64,000 nucleotides of DNA. Origin: Pseudopedobacter sp037968815 (GTDB lineage: Bacteria > Bacteroidota > Bacteroidia > Sphingobacteriales > Sphingobacteriaceae). The translations under genes were made by a program, and so were the position numbers. The notes beneath the pieces are model-generated. The model did not search any database and had not been told where the DNA came from. It saw only the letters and a program-made list of their open reading frames with translations. The stretch spans positions 256,024-320,023 of the forward strand of contig JBBKWF010000004.1 in assembly GCA_037968815.1 (NCBI GenBank), in the 5' to 3' direction. Positions 34,703-43,093 of the stretch are shown piece after piece (positions within the stretch are counted from its first letter, which is position 1; every line of letters starts with the position of its first letter).

Positions 34703-35752
34703 ATGCTAACTCAAAAAAACTATATCATTTTACCACAGCTCGTTGTTGCAGTTGCATTATTCTGTTCATGCTCTGGCAATACAGATGCTAAAAATGCAGA
34801 CGCTAAACAAGTGCAAGATTCAGCCAAGGTTGAAACAGTGGAAGAGCCAAAAGAAAGCGTAAGTACCAAAGTGGATTCGGCTAAATACTATGATTTACAG
34901 AAGTATTTGGCAAATGGAGATACAACCGGAAAATGGCCTGTAAAAAATGACCCTTTACCAATTGATGGAGCTATTTTACCTTTCAACAGAATTATAGTTT
35001 ATTACGGTAACCTTTATTCTAAAAAAATGGGTGCTTTAGGCGAATACGCTCCTAAAGAAATGTGGAAAATGCTACATGCAGAAGTTGATAAGTGGAACAA
35101 AGCGGACACCGTGATTAAATCTGTAGCAGCTATACATTACATTGCAACTGTAGCTAGTGGCACACCAGGAAAAGATAATTTCTACATTAACCGGATGCCG
35201 GATAGCCAGATTGATTCGGCTTTGGCAATTGCAAAAATGCACAACGCTATTGTGTTTTTAGATTTACAAGTTGCTTTAAGTACTTTACAGAACGAGCTAC
35301 CTCGTTTAGAGAAATATTTAAAATTGCCTAATGTACATTTAGGTATAGACCCAGAGTTTTCTATGAAAACTGGTCATGCTCCCGGTAAAAAAATCGGATA
35401 TTATGATGCCGCAGATATCAACTACGCCACAAATTATTTAGCTAAGCTTGTTAAAGAAAACAACTTGCCACCAAAAATATTAGTGGTGCACCGTTTTACA
35501 CAAGGTATGGTAAAGAACTATCAGGATATTAAAAAGCAGAAAGAGATACAAATTGTAATGCACATGGACGGCTGGGGAGAACCTGAGTTGAAAAAAGGCA
35601 CTTACCGTCATTATTTATACCGTGAGCCAGTACAGTTTGTAGGTTTTAAAATATTTTATAAAAATGATATAAAGAAAGCGCCAAACCGTTTAATGACTGC
35701 AGAAGAGTTGTTGAAGCTAACACCAAAACCTATTTATATTCAGTATCAGTAA
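34703..35752 (+). CDS. Lipoprotein of unknown function, possible TIM-barrel hydrolase
   Basis: A 349-residue exported protein. The N-terminus has a hydrophobic stretch and a Cys pair (LFCSCSGN) that gives an imperfect lipobox, then a low-complexity linker to about residue 55. The body alternates strands and helices with polar strand ends: AIVFLDLQ, HLGIDPEFSM, ILVVHRFTQ, IVMHMDGWGEP and FVGFKIFY. This alternation looks like a beta/alpha barrel with acidic active-site residues, as in glycosidase-like enzymes, but I do not recognise a named family. It is monocistronic and ends at a strong terminator. Confidence 0.75.
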   Translation: MLTQKNYIILPQLVVAVALFCSCSGNTDAKNADAKQVQDSAKVETVEEPKESVSTKVDSAKYYDLQKYLANGDTTGKWPVKNDPLPIDGAILPFNRIIVYYGNLYSKKMGALGEYAPKEMWKMLHAEVDKWNKADTVIKSVAAIHYIATVASGTPGKDNFYINRMPDSQIDSALAIAKMHNAIVFLDLQVALSTLQNELPRLEKYLKLPNVHLGIDPEFSMKTGHAPGKKIGYYDAADINYATNYLAKLVKENNLPPKILVVHRFTQGMVKNYQDIKKQKEIQIVMHMDGWGEPELKKGTYRHYLYREPVQFVGFKIFYKNDIKKAPNRLMTAEELLKLTPKPIYIQYQ

Positions 35753-35777
35753 ATAGATTTTAACATATTTATTTTTG

Positions 35778-35807
35778 AAATCCTCGGTTTTTAACCGGGG
35801 ATTTTTT
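35778..35807 (+). terminator. Strong intrinsic terminator
   Basis: Arms AAATCCTCGGTT (35778-35789) and AACCGGGGATTT (35793-35804) pair over 12 bases with one G-T pair and a three-base loop, followed by T residues. It serves the lipoprotein gene and lies between convergent genes. Confidence 0.9.
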
Positions 35808-35836
35808 GTTTAAAAATGCAGTCAGGTTGTGATTGT

Positions 35837-36463
35837 TTATTGTAGATAATTCAAGAAATCCTCTCTCTCAATCATTCTTGCTCCCATACTATCCAAATGG
35901 TCTGTATAAACTTGGCAGTCTATCATTTTGATTTTTGCATTTTCACAGAGCCATATTAATGCAACTTTAGAAGCATTACTTTTTTTAGAAAACATAGACT
36001 CCCCACAGAAAACTTTGTTCATTAAAACCCCGTATAATCCACCAACTAATTCATTACCGTCCCAAACTTCTATAGAGTGCGCAAAGCCTTGTTTGTGTAG
36101 GTTTAAATAAGCATCAAGCATTAAACTGTTTATCCAAGTGTCATATTGCCCTTCTCTTACAGTGCTTGCGCAGTTTTTTATTACACTTTCAAAGTTTTGG
36201 TTGTGGGTAACCTTAAACTTTTTTGAGCGTAACAACTGACGCATACTTTTACTAATTTTTATTTCTTGGGGGAATAGCACAAATCTTTCTACAGGGCTGT
36301 ACCATAAAATTGGGTCATCCTCATTAAACCAAGGGAATATTCCATTTTGATAAGCTAAAACCAATCTTTCTAAAGATAAATCTCCGCCAACAGCAAGTAA
36401 ACCATCATCTTCCGCAAGTGCAGGGTCAGGAAAAATAAGTTCATCACTAAGTTGAAATATCAT
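35837..36463 (-). CDS. aat: Leucyl/phenylalanyl-tRNA--protein transferase
   Basis: Adds Leu or Phe to N-terminal Arg or Lys of proteins, making them targets for ClpS-ClpAP. The 208-residue protein opens FPDPALAEDDGLLAVGGDLS and has the signature YQNGIFPWFNEDDPILWYSP, then VYGVL-like GLYGVLMNKVFCGESMFS and the closing CQVYTDHLDSMGAR. All are standard Aat landmarks. It is a single gene. Confidence 0.96.
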   Translation of the reverse strand: MIFQLSDELIFPDPALAEDDGLLAVGGDLSLERLVLAYQNGIFPWFNEDDPILWYSPVERFVLFPQEIKISKSMRQLLRSKKFKVTHNQNFESVIKNCASTVREGQYDTWINSLMLDAYLNLHKQGFAHSIEVWDGNELVGGLYGVLMNKVFCGESMFSKKSNASKVALIWLCENAKIKMIDCQVYTDHLDSMGARMIEREDFLNYLQ

Positions 36464-36564
36464 GTAATATATATAGTAGTTTAAACCTTATAAAGTTTCA
36501 GGAGTCAGAATTACATCGAGCCTTTTAGGTGAGGTTTGTTTTTTATACAGATTTAGTTTTTGAT

Positions 36565-36596
36565 ACAAAGACCACCTGTTATGGGTGGTCTTTTGT
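36565..36596 (-). terminator. Terminator of the murQ-hypothetical operon
   Basis: Ten-base perfect stem AAAGACCACC/GGTGGTCTTT with a seven-base loop and flanking CA/TG pairing, followed on the minus strand by T residues. It lies 25 bases past the stop at 36621. Confidence 0.85.
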
Positions 36597-36620
36597 ATTT
36601 AAGCTTTTTTAAGAAGAGAT

Positions 36621-37187
36621 TTAGTTCAACCGTTTGGTCATTAATTCTTCAACTTTTTTAAAAAACTGTAAAGGTTTTAATTGCCTCCAATTAAGATCGT
36701 CAAGTTCGCCTCCAAAATTAATGTAGTAATCTATGTTGTTGGTTTTAAACTCATCAATTACGTGTTCTCTAAAATTAACACCAGCTATCCAGCCGTCTTC
36801 TACTTCCTGAAACCATTCTTCATAATAACAATCATCAGACGAATGGAAGTTTAAAACGTTTTCACCAATGAGTATAAACTTATCAATGCCTTCGCTAATA
36901 ATGGATTCTAATATTTCCCTTTTTAGCAACATGATGTCATTATCTATAGTATCATTCCACTCGCCAATAAACTCGATTATTGCATAACGGAGATCGTAGT
37001 CTACAAAAAGTACTTTTAAATAAAGTGTATTTGACCCGAAGAAATCCCACTGCGGGTGTAGTAAGTAATTATAAACCTGTTTATCAAACTCAAACTCGCT
37101 GTATTCTGTTTCAAAAAATGGAGATTGTTCATCTTCTGCTGCTATGTAATCGTCTCTCCACTTATAATAAGGTTCTATTTCATGCAT
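36621..37187 (-). CDS. Conserved-looking acidic protein of unknown function
   Basis: A 188-residue, acidic and aromatic-rich soluble protein without signal or membrane segment. I recognise no domain. Notable are the N-terminal EPYYKWRDDYIAAEDE, a mixed strand-helix middle (DYDLRYAIIEFIGEWND) and a Cys in a DDCYYEEWF loop. It follows murQ by 14 bases and should be cotranscribed with it, which hints at a link to cell-wall recycling only by position. Confidence 0.7.
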   Translation of the reverse strand: MHEIEPYYKWRDDYIAAEDEQSPFFETEYSEFEFDKQVYNYLLHPQWDFFGSNTLYLKVLFVDYDLRYAIIEFIGEWNDTIDNDIMLLKREILESIISEGIDKFILIGENVLNFHSSDDCYYEEWFQEVEDGWIAGVNFREHVIDEFKTNNIDYYINFGGELDDLNWRQLKPLQFFKKVEELMTKRLN

Positions 37188-37201
37188 ATTTTTTTGTTCA
37201 A

Positions 37202-38020
37202 CTATTCAAGGCAAGCTAAGTAGGCTTCTACTGCTTTTCTAACGCTTCCGTGTTTCTTTAACAGTTGCGTAGCCATTTCATCACTTATGCTGGTTTCAGC
37301 AATAATCATATTAACTCCTCTGTTTACCAGTTTATTATTGGTTAACTGCATATCCACCATTTTATTGCCTTTTACCTTGCCTAGCTTTATCATTAAAGCG
37401 GTGCTAATCATATTTAAAACAAGCTTTTGTGCAGTTCCTGCTTTCATTCTGGTAGAGCCAGTTAGGTACTCTGGCCCAACAACTACTGCAATAGGGTGTT
37501 GTGCGTTGGCCGCAACTGCACTATTAGAGTTACACACAATACAGGCGGTTAGTAAGCCAATTTCATTTGCTTTTTTTAAGCCACCAATTACATACGGAGT
37601 GCTTCCAGATGCGGCAATTCCAACAAGTACATCATTTTCTCCGATGTTGAATTTTTGTAAATCTTTCCAAGCTTGGTCTTCGTCATCTTCTGCGTTTTCA
37701 ACGGCTCTTCTAATTGCCGAATCGCCTCCAGCAATAATGCCAACTACTAAATCAAAAGGCACTCCAAAAGTTGGTGGACATTCAGAAGCATCAAGTACCC
37801 CCAGCCTTCCGCTGGTACCGGCACCAATATAAAACAAACGTCCTCCCGCTTTCATACAAACCGCGGCAGCGTCTACAAAGACCTCTATATTAGGAACCAC
37901 TTTTTCAATGGCAAGAGGTATTGTTTTATCCTCTTGATTGATGTTGGTTAAAATCTCTAAAGTTGATTTATGTTCTAAATCATAGTAAAGCGAATCCTGT
38001 TCAGTTACTTCATTTGCCAT
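37202..38020 (-). CDS. murQ: N-acetylmuramic acid 6-phosphate etherase
   Basis: Splits the lactyl ether of MurNAc-6-phosphate to give GlcNAc-6-phosphate and lactate. The SIS-domain protein has the family signatures GAGTSGRLGVLDASECPPTFG near residues 62-82 (in part) and the active-site region AVENAEDDEDQA. The LTGSTRMKAGTAQKLVLNM motif follows. Its 272 residues are slightly shorter than E. coli MurQ, missing part of the C-terminal helical extension. AnmK, which makes its substrate, is also in this window. Confidence 0.95.
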   Translation of the reverse strand: MANEVTEQDSLYYDLEHKSTLEILTNINQEDKTIPLAIEKVVPNIEVFVDAAAVCMKAGGRLFYIGAGTSGRLGVLDASECPPTFGVPFDLVVGIIAGGDSAIRRAVENAEDDEDQAWKDLQKFNIGENDVLVGIAASGSTPYVIGGLKKANEIGLLTACIVCNSNSAVAANAQHPIAVVVGPEYLTGSTRMKAGTAQKLVLNMISTALMIKLGKVKGNKMVDMQLTNNKLVNRGVNMIIAETSISDEMATQLLKKHGSVRKAVEAYLACLE

Positions 38021-38316
38021 TTGATTTTTTTTACAATAGTCGTGAAAATATAATTGAAATAAAATTCTTTAATTCATATTGATTAAGCCTTTTGCTAATT
38101 GACCAATTGCGCTAGTTATTAGAAATTTAGACATCTCTTTTATTAATGAAAAATTAATTTCCATAACTAATAGGTATCAAAACTCCATTCTGTATTGCGC
38201 TATGATATCGTTTGTTTATACGTGAACTTTTTGGTTTGATAATTAGTGTTTTATGTAAAAAAAAAGCATCAAATAATTATAATACCACCATTATTTGTTT
38301 TTATTTTGCTGTACAA

Positions 38317-39948
38317 ATGAGCTACACGTCAAAAAGCACCTTCTCTTACTTTGTGATAGCCTTAATAGCTGTTTTTTTTGGAGTTATTTTAGGAGCCACT
38401 TATGAACAGAATAGGGCTGTAAATAATAATTCTGCCTTCCCATCTTTTGCATTAAGTAACAATCAGAAATTAGATAAAATTTTACGAGTTATTAAAACTA
38501 ATTACGTTGACTCTGTAAACACAGACTCTTTAGAAAAACTGGCTATAGATGATGTTTTAAGTGGCTTAGATCCGCATACTGTTTATTTGCCAGCTATGCA
38601 GGCAAAATCTCAAAACGAGAGCTTAGAGGGTAACTTTGATGGGATTGGGATTGAGTATTACGTGTTGAACGATACTTTGCTGGTAACAGCAGTCCGTAAA
38701 AAAGGACCATCTGAGAAGGCAGGTTTGCTTAAAGGCGATAAAATTATATCGGTAAACGATGAAAGTATCGTGATTAAAGGCGATACGGATAAAGTGGTAG
38801 ACAAACTACGTGGAAAAAGAGGAAGCAAATTGCGTGTTTCGGTTTTAAGAAATGGACTCAATGATCCTATTTCATTAACTATTGAACGTGGACGAATTGT
38901 AGTGAGTAGCGTGGATGTAGCCTACATGGTTGAACCCGAAATTGGCTTTATAAAAATCACCAGGTTTGGTGCAAATACTGCTGAGGATTTTATTACCGAG
39001 TTAGCTTCCCTACAAAAAAAAGGGATGAAAAGCTTAATATTGGATTTACGCGGCAATGGCGGTGGTTATTTAAACGCAGCAACTGCATTAGCAGATCAGT
39101 TTTTAGAGAACGACCAATTAATTGTTTATACACAAGGTTTGCATGAACCACGTACTGATTATAAATCTACTGCTGATGGTCTTTTTGAAAAGGGGAAGCT
39201 AGTGGTTTTAATAGATGAAGGCACTGCATCGGCAAGTGAAATTTTGGCGGGAGCTGTACAAGATTTAGATAGGGGGACAATTATTGGCCGTAGGTCTTTT
39301 GGAAAAGGGTTGGTGCAAGAGCAGTTTGGTTTTGGTGATGGTTCAGCAATGAATTTAACCATTGCAAGATATTACACTCCTAGTGGGAGGTCTATCCAGA
39401 AATCATATAGTAAAGGCGCTAAGGCTTATAAAAGTGAAATAAGTTATCGTTATGAGCATGGAGACTTTACGTCTTTAGATAGTGCATTATCTGATAGCAC
39501 CTTTATTAATCAAGACAAAAAATACAAAACCTTAAGTGGCAGAACTGTTTACGGCGGTGGTGGCATAATGCCCGATATTTTTGTAGCCCTAGATACATCT
39601 AAATTTACAGATACTTACCAGCAAATAAGTGCTAAAGGCTTAATTACCGAGTATGTGTATGGTAAATTAACCAATAGTGTAAAGGTTAGCGGCTTTAAAA
39701 ACTTAAAGGAGTTTAACGACAACTATCAGTTTAGCTATGCGGATTACAATCGTTTTTTAAATTACTGTATTGCAAAGAAGGTAAAGGTGAATAAAGCGCA
39801 AGCAGTGCAATCAAAGTCGTTAATTGTAAGTCAAATTAAGTCAATGCTTGCTAGGTATTACTTTGGAGAGGAGGGGTTTTACAGTGTTTATAGTGAGACT
39901 GACTCATTTATCAAAGCAGCCATAAGTAAACTAAAAAACCCAGCCTAA
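38317..39948 (+). CDS. S41 family C-terminal processing peptidase
   Basis: A 543-residue periplasmic serine protease with an N-terminal membrane anchor (residues 9-27). A PDZ domain is seen as EYYVLNDTLLVTAVRKKGPSEKAG and GDKIISVNDE. The peptidase core has SLILDLRGNGGGYL, the nucleophile in DEGTASASEILAGA and the general-base Lys in RRSFGKGLVQ. The ATG at 38317 is chosen over one 105 bases upstream because the membrane anchor then lies at the N-terminus. The stop codon is part of the terminator stem. Confidence 0.92.
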   Translation: MSYTSKSTFSYFVIALIAVFFGVILGATYEQNRAVNNNSAFPSFALSNNQKLDKILRVIKTNYVDSVNTDSLEKLAIDDVLSGLDPHTVYLPAMQAKSQNESLEGNFDGIGIEYYVLNDTLLVTAVRKKGPSEKAGLLKGDKIISVNDESIVIKGDTDKVVDKLRGKRGSKLRVSVLRNGLNDPISLTIERGRIVVSSVDVAYMVEPEIGFIKITRFGANTAEDFITELASLQKKGMKSLILDLRGNGGGYLNAATALADQFLENDQLIVYTQGLHEPRTDYKSTADGLFEKGKLVVLIDEGTASASEILAGAVQDLDRGTIIGRRSFGKGLVQEQFGFGDGSAMNLTIARYYTPSGRSIQKSYSKGAKAYKSEISYRYEHGDFTSLDSALSDSTFINQDKKYKTLSGRTVYGGGGIMPDIFVALDTSKFTDTYQQISAKGLITEYVYGKLTNSVKVSGFKNLKEFNDNYQFSYADYNRFLNYCIAKKVKVNKAQAVQSKSLIVSQIKSMLARYYFGEEGFYSVYSETDSFIKAAISKLKNPA

Positions 39949-39958
39949 GCCGGGTTTT
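39935..39958 (+). terminator. Terminator overlapping the end of the S41 peptidase gene
   Basis: AAAACCC-AGC pairs with GC-CGGGTTTT around a CTAA loop that contains the stop codon, so the last codons form one arm of the terminator. T residues follow. Confidence 0.8.
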
Positions 39959-39984
39959 GTCAATGATAATAATGTAATTATCTT

Positions 39985-40209
39985 TTAGTGCTTGTGATTA
40001 GGGTCACTGTGATCGTGTGCAGGTTCAACAGCCAAACTGTCAACAGCTACGTTATCTAAAGCAGTGGTATCAGTTAAAGCCTCATTTAATAAAGAATCTG
40101 CAGCAGATTGATTTAAAGAATCAATTTGTTCCTCCGATTTTTGTTCATTGTTACAAGCGGCGAATGCTAATGAGCCAGCAATTGCAAAAAGTGCGATAAA
40201 TTTTCTCAT
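39985..40209 (-). CDS. Small acidic lipoprotein with His-rich tail
   Basis: A 74-residue lipoprotein: signal and lipobox AFAAC at Cys19, then a disordered, Asp/Ser/Leu-rich region, ending in HDHSDPNHKH. The histidine-rich end could bind metal ions, but this is inference. No family is recognised. It is downstream of der, separated by an inverted repeat. Confidence 0.75.
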   Translation of the reverse strand: MRKFIALFAIAGSLAFAACNNEQKSEEQIDSLNQSAADSLLNEALTDTTALDNVAVDSLAVEPAHDHSDPNHKH

Positions 40210-40249
40210 GTTATTTGTTTTGTTAAATGGTTAATAGTCGGTAGTCTAA

Positions 40250-40299
40250 AGTCCGTTGTCCGCCGTTTGGTTGCCACTTATAGCTACGGACAACGGACT
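40250..40299. repeat. REP-like inverted repeat between der and the small lipoprotein gene
   Basis: Perfect 13-base arms AGTCCGTTGTCCG (40250-40262) and CGGACAACGGACT (40287-40299) with a 24-base loop, followed by a related CTTCGGACTT. The GC content is higher than that of the surrounding DNA. It lies just past the der stop on the minus strand and may double as its terminator. Confidence 0.65.
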
Positions 40300-40319
40300 C
40301 CAAAACTTCGGACTTCTCC

Positions 40320-41621
40320 TTACTTCTGTCTAAAAAATATTTGAATTGGCACACCTTCAAAATCAAAGTTCTCTCTTAGTTTGTTTTCTATAAAACGCTT
40401 GTACGGGTCTTTAATGTACTGCGGTAAATTACAGAAAAAGGCAAACATTGGCGATGTAGCGTTGATTTGCGTGATGTATTTAATTTTTATATGCTTTCCT
40501 TTTATAGCCGGTGGAGGTGTTTTTTCAATAATTGGCAATAAAATGTCGTTCAGTTTTGAAGTCTGAATTTTCTTAATCTTATTGATGTAAACCTTTCCTG
40601 CAGCTTCAATCGTTTTAAATATTCTTTGTTTTTCTGTAACAGATGTGAAAACAATAGGAATATCTGTAAATGGAGCTAGTTTAGCTTTTATTTTGTCTGT
40701 AAACTCTAAAATGGTTTTATGGTCTTTTTCTACCAAATCCCATTTGTTTACTACAATTACTACCCCTTTTTTGTTTTTCTCTGCAAGGTGGAAAATGTTT
40801 ACGTCTTGAGACTCGATACCGTCAACGGCATCAATCATAATTACGATAACATCAGCTTCTTCTAAAGCTTTAATGGTACGCATTACACTGTAAAACTCAA
40901 TGTTTTCATGCACCTTGGTCTTCTTACGTAAACCTGCAGTGTCAATCAGCATAAATTCATGCCCAAATTGATTGTAATGTATATGGATTGAATCTCTGGT
41001 GGTACCAGCAATCTCAGTTACAATATTTCTGTCTTTACCAATTAAAGCATTAATCATGGATGATTTACCCACGTTTGGCCTTCCAACAATTGCGTAAACT
41101 GGTAATTTATTTTCTTCTTCTGGTATTTCGTCAAAGTTTTTGATCACCTCGTCTAATAATTCTCCAGTTCCAGAACCACTCATAGAAGAAATGCAAAATA
41201 TTTCGCCTAATCCTAAGCTGTAAAACTCGGTAGCGTCAGACTGTAGCTGAAAATTATCAACTTTATTTACTGCAACGTAAACTGGTTTTGGGCTTTTTCT
41301 TAAAATTTGAGCAATGTCTGCATCTAAATCTGTAATTCCGGTGGTTACATCCACTAAAAATACAACTACGTTGGCTTCCTCAATTGCAATATGCACTTGC
41401 TCGCGAATTGCGGCTTCAAAAACATCTTCAGAATTGGCTACGTAGCCGCCAGTGTCAATTACCGTGAAACTTTTGTGTGTCCACTCTGCAAGGCCATAAT
41501 GCCTATCGCGTGTTACGCCACTGTGGTCATCAACAATTGCTTTTCTTGATTCTGTTAAACGGTTGTATAGGGTAGATTTTCCTACGTTCGGTCTTCCGAC
41601 GATCGCTAATATGTTACTCAT
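40320..41621 (-). CDS. der: Ribosome biogenesis GTPase Der (EngA)
   Basis: A 433-residue protein with two tandem GTPase domains followed by a KH-like domain, required for 50S assembly. Domain one has GRPNVGKST near residue 8, DTGG and NKVD. Domain two has GRPNVGKSS near 182, DTAGLRKK and NKWD. The KH-like part starts near residue 350 (PPPAIKGKHIKIKYITQ). All nucleotide-binding motifs are intact. Confidence 0.97.
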   Translation of the reverse strand: MSNILAIVGRPNVGKSTLYNRLTESRKAIVDDHSGVTRDRHYGLAEWTHKSFTVIDTGGYVANSEDVFEAAIREQVHIAIEEANVVVFLVDVTTGITDLDADIAQILRKSPKPVYVAVNKVDNFQLQSDATEFYSLGLGEIFCISSMSGSGTGELLDEVIKNFDEIPEEENKLPVYAIVGRPNVGKSSMINALIGKDRNIVTEIAGTTRDSIHIHYNQFGHEFMLIDTAGLRKKTKVHENIEFYSVMRTIKALEEADVIVIMIDAVDGIESQDVNIFHLAEKNKKGVVIVVNKWDLVEKDHKTILEFTDKIKAKLAPFTDIPIVFTSVTEKQRIFKTIEAAGKVYINKIKKIQTSKLNDILLPIIEKTPPPAIKGKHIKIKYITQINATSPMFAFFCNLPQYIKDPYKRFIENKLRENFDFEGVPIQIFFRQK

Positions 41622-41665
41622 AATGTGGGGTTTCCCGGTCTTATCATACCGGCATAATTTTTTTG

Positions 41666-41673
41666 CAAAGATA
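41666..41673 (-). promoter_or_regulatory. Putative -7 element (TATCTTTG on minus strand) for der
   Basis: Matches TAnnTTTG on the minus strand, 44 bases upstream of the der ATG. The leader between them contains a short CCGGT/ACCGG hairpin at 41635-41652. Confidence 0.45.
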
Positions 41674-41980
41674 TATTAAAAATTCCGTTTCTGTACGTAT
41701 GCTTTAAAAATCAGAGAATTAAGGTTTGGTAGATGATTTAGGGCGTTCTATTCTCATTTTAATAAATGAGTGTCACAAAAACGAGGAGTATATTGTTTGG
41801 TTTTAATTTTGAGATCATTATTTTGACCTCAAGTTAGCGCCTTCTACATCAGCTAATTGCAATGTAGTATTTTCCAAAAAGCTTAGCTATTCATCCGTAA
41901 ATACAGGTATAAATATTTGCCGATTAATGATTAATTTGGTTGTAGCTAAATCAATTAAATCTCTTACTAAAAACACCTAA
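41674..41980. other. Intergenic region, no feature recognised
   Basis: About 300 AT-rich bases between the der promoter and the nuclease-like gene at 41981. I found no open frame, RNA gene, strong hairpin or TAnnTTTG octamer in the plus orientation close to that gene. Confidence 0.5.
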
Positions 41981-42733
41981 ATGTTAACCAAGCTTCAGTT
42001 TGTTTTACCGTCAACACATGTTGTTACATCCAAAAGGGGTTTTACGCCAAATGCAATAGCGTCAGAGCACTTAGAGTTGAGTTTTGACTTTGCATTTAAT
42101 ATGAGTTTCGGAAATGCCGGACATCATCGAAACCATAGAACCGGCGGAAGTGCAAAAAGAAAAAATGGAGAAATTTTTACGAATGCGTTTCAAGGAAAAG
42201 TTGCTGAATTTGCTTTCTACGAGTGGTTAATTACAAACGGGATACCTGCCGAGCTACCAGATACCCGTTTAATGGGGAAAGGTGTTTGGGACGATTCGGA
42301 CTTTACCGTAAATGGTAAAAAAATCAGCATTAAATCTGCGGCGCATTTTTCCAATCTGATGCTTTTAGAAACACAAGATTGGAATCAAAATGGAGATTAT
42401 ATCCCAAACCTAGAAACTAGGAACGCTAGTTATGATTATTTTGTGCTGGTGAGGGTAAAACCAGACGGAAAGCAGTTAATGAAAGGTAATAAGTTGTACT
42501 ACGCCGATGAAGTAGAACGGGTTGCATTAAAAAGAGTGTTTGCGCTTGAAAAATGGTTTGCAGATTTAGCCGGCTTTGCTACCAAAAGTGATATTCAGTT
42601 TATTATTGCAAATAAACACCTCATTCCGAAAGGCAGTTTATTGAATGGTAAAATACCAATGGATGCCAGTAATTATTATCTCCAGAGTGGTGATTTGAGA
42701 GAAGTTGAAGATTTGGTGACCTTGCTGGCTTAG
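41981..42733 (+). CDS. Orphan PD-(D/E)XK nuclease-like protein
   Basis: A 250-residue soluble protein whose middle has the outline of restriction-endonuclease folds. A helix with Glu76 (GKVAEFAFYEWL) precedes DDSDFTV with Asp107, then KKISIKSA with Lys118, giving D-X10-SxK, and later a core strand YDYFVLVRVKP. The N-terminal 60 residues contain His/Arg-rich GHHRNHRTGG. No methyltransferase is adjacent, so it is not an ordinary restriction-modification pair. It converges on a MazF-type toxin-antitoxin pair. The nuclease assignment is by motif and should be treated as probable. Confidence 0.55.
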   Translation: MLTKLQFVLPSTHVVTSKRGFTPNAIASEHLELSFDFAFNMSFGNAGHHRNHRTGGSAKRKNGEIFTNAFQGKVAEFAFYEWLITNGIPAELPDTRLMGKGVWDDSDFTVNGKKISIKSAAHFSNLMLLETQDWNQNGDYIPNLETRNASYDYFVLVRVKPDGKQLMKGNKLYYADEVERVALKRVFALEKWFADLAGFATKSDIQFIIANKHLIPKGSLLNGKIPMDASNYYLQSGDLREVEDLVTLLA

Positions 42734-42745
42734 ATGCCTCCGCTT

Positions 42746-43093
42746 TTAAATATCAAGAACAACCTTAATTCCAATTGTAATTTTCGAGAAATCATTTTTA
42801 TCAATTGTGCCTATTTTTTCTTTTAATCGTTTTACATCGATCGCTCGGATTTGATCTGTTAATACGTATGAGCTTTTTTCAAGACCGTTGTTTGGGTTTG
42901 CCGTAATCAGAACTCGCAGCTTCCCCTCTTTTTGTTTTTGTTGCGATGATAATGGACAGATGACAACGGATGAATGGTTTGCCTCATTAATCAAATCACT
43001 TTGGATTACAACCACCGGACGTGTTTTTCCAGGCTCAGAAGCGTTTGAAGGCTCAAGATTAGCAATCCAGATATCCGCTCTTCTAATCTTCAT
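42746..43093 (-). CDS. MazF/PemK-type mRNA interferase toxin
   Basis: A 115-residue toxin with the PemK-like fold. The opening IRRADIWIANLEPSNASEPGKTRPVVVIQ (seen here in parts) and the VICPLSS strand are standard, as is the SYVLTDQIRAID segment. Such toxins cut mRNA at short sequences. The antitoxin gene lies immediately upstream and overlaps by 11 bases. Confidence 0.9.
   Translation of the reverse strand: MKIRRADIWIANLEPSNASEPGKTRPVVVIQSDLINEANHSSVVICPLSSQQKQKEGKLRVLITANPNNGLEKSSYVLTDQIRAIDVKRLKEKIGTIDKNDFSKITIGIKVVLDI

Noticed and set aside
37287..37832. 181-codon open frame antisense to murQ
   Set aside because: It lies wholly inside a clear murQ gene on the other strand; its translation is low in complexity with no domain, as expected of a shadow frame.
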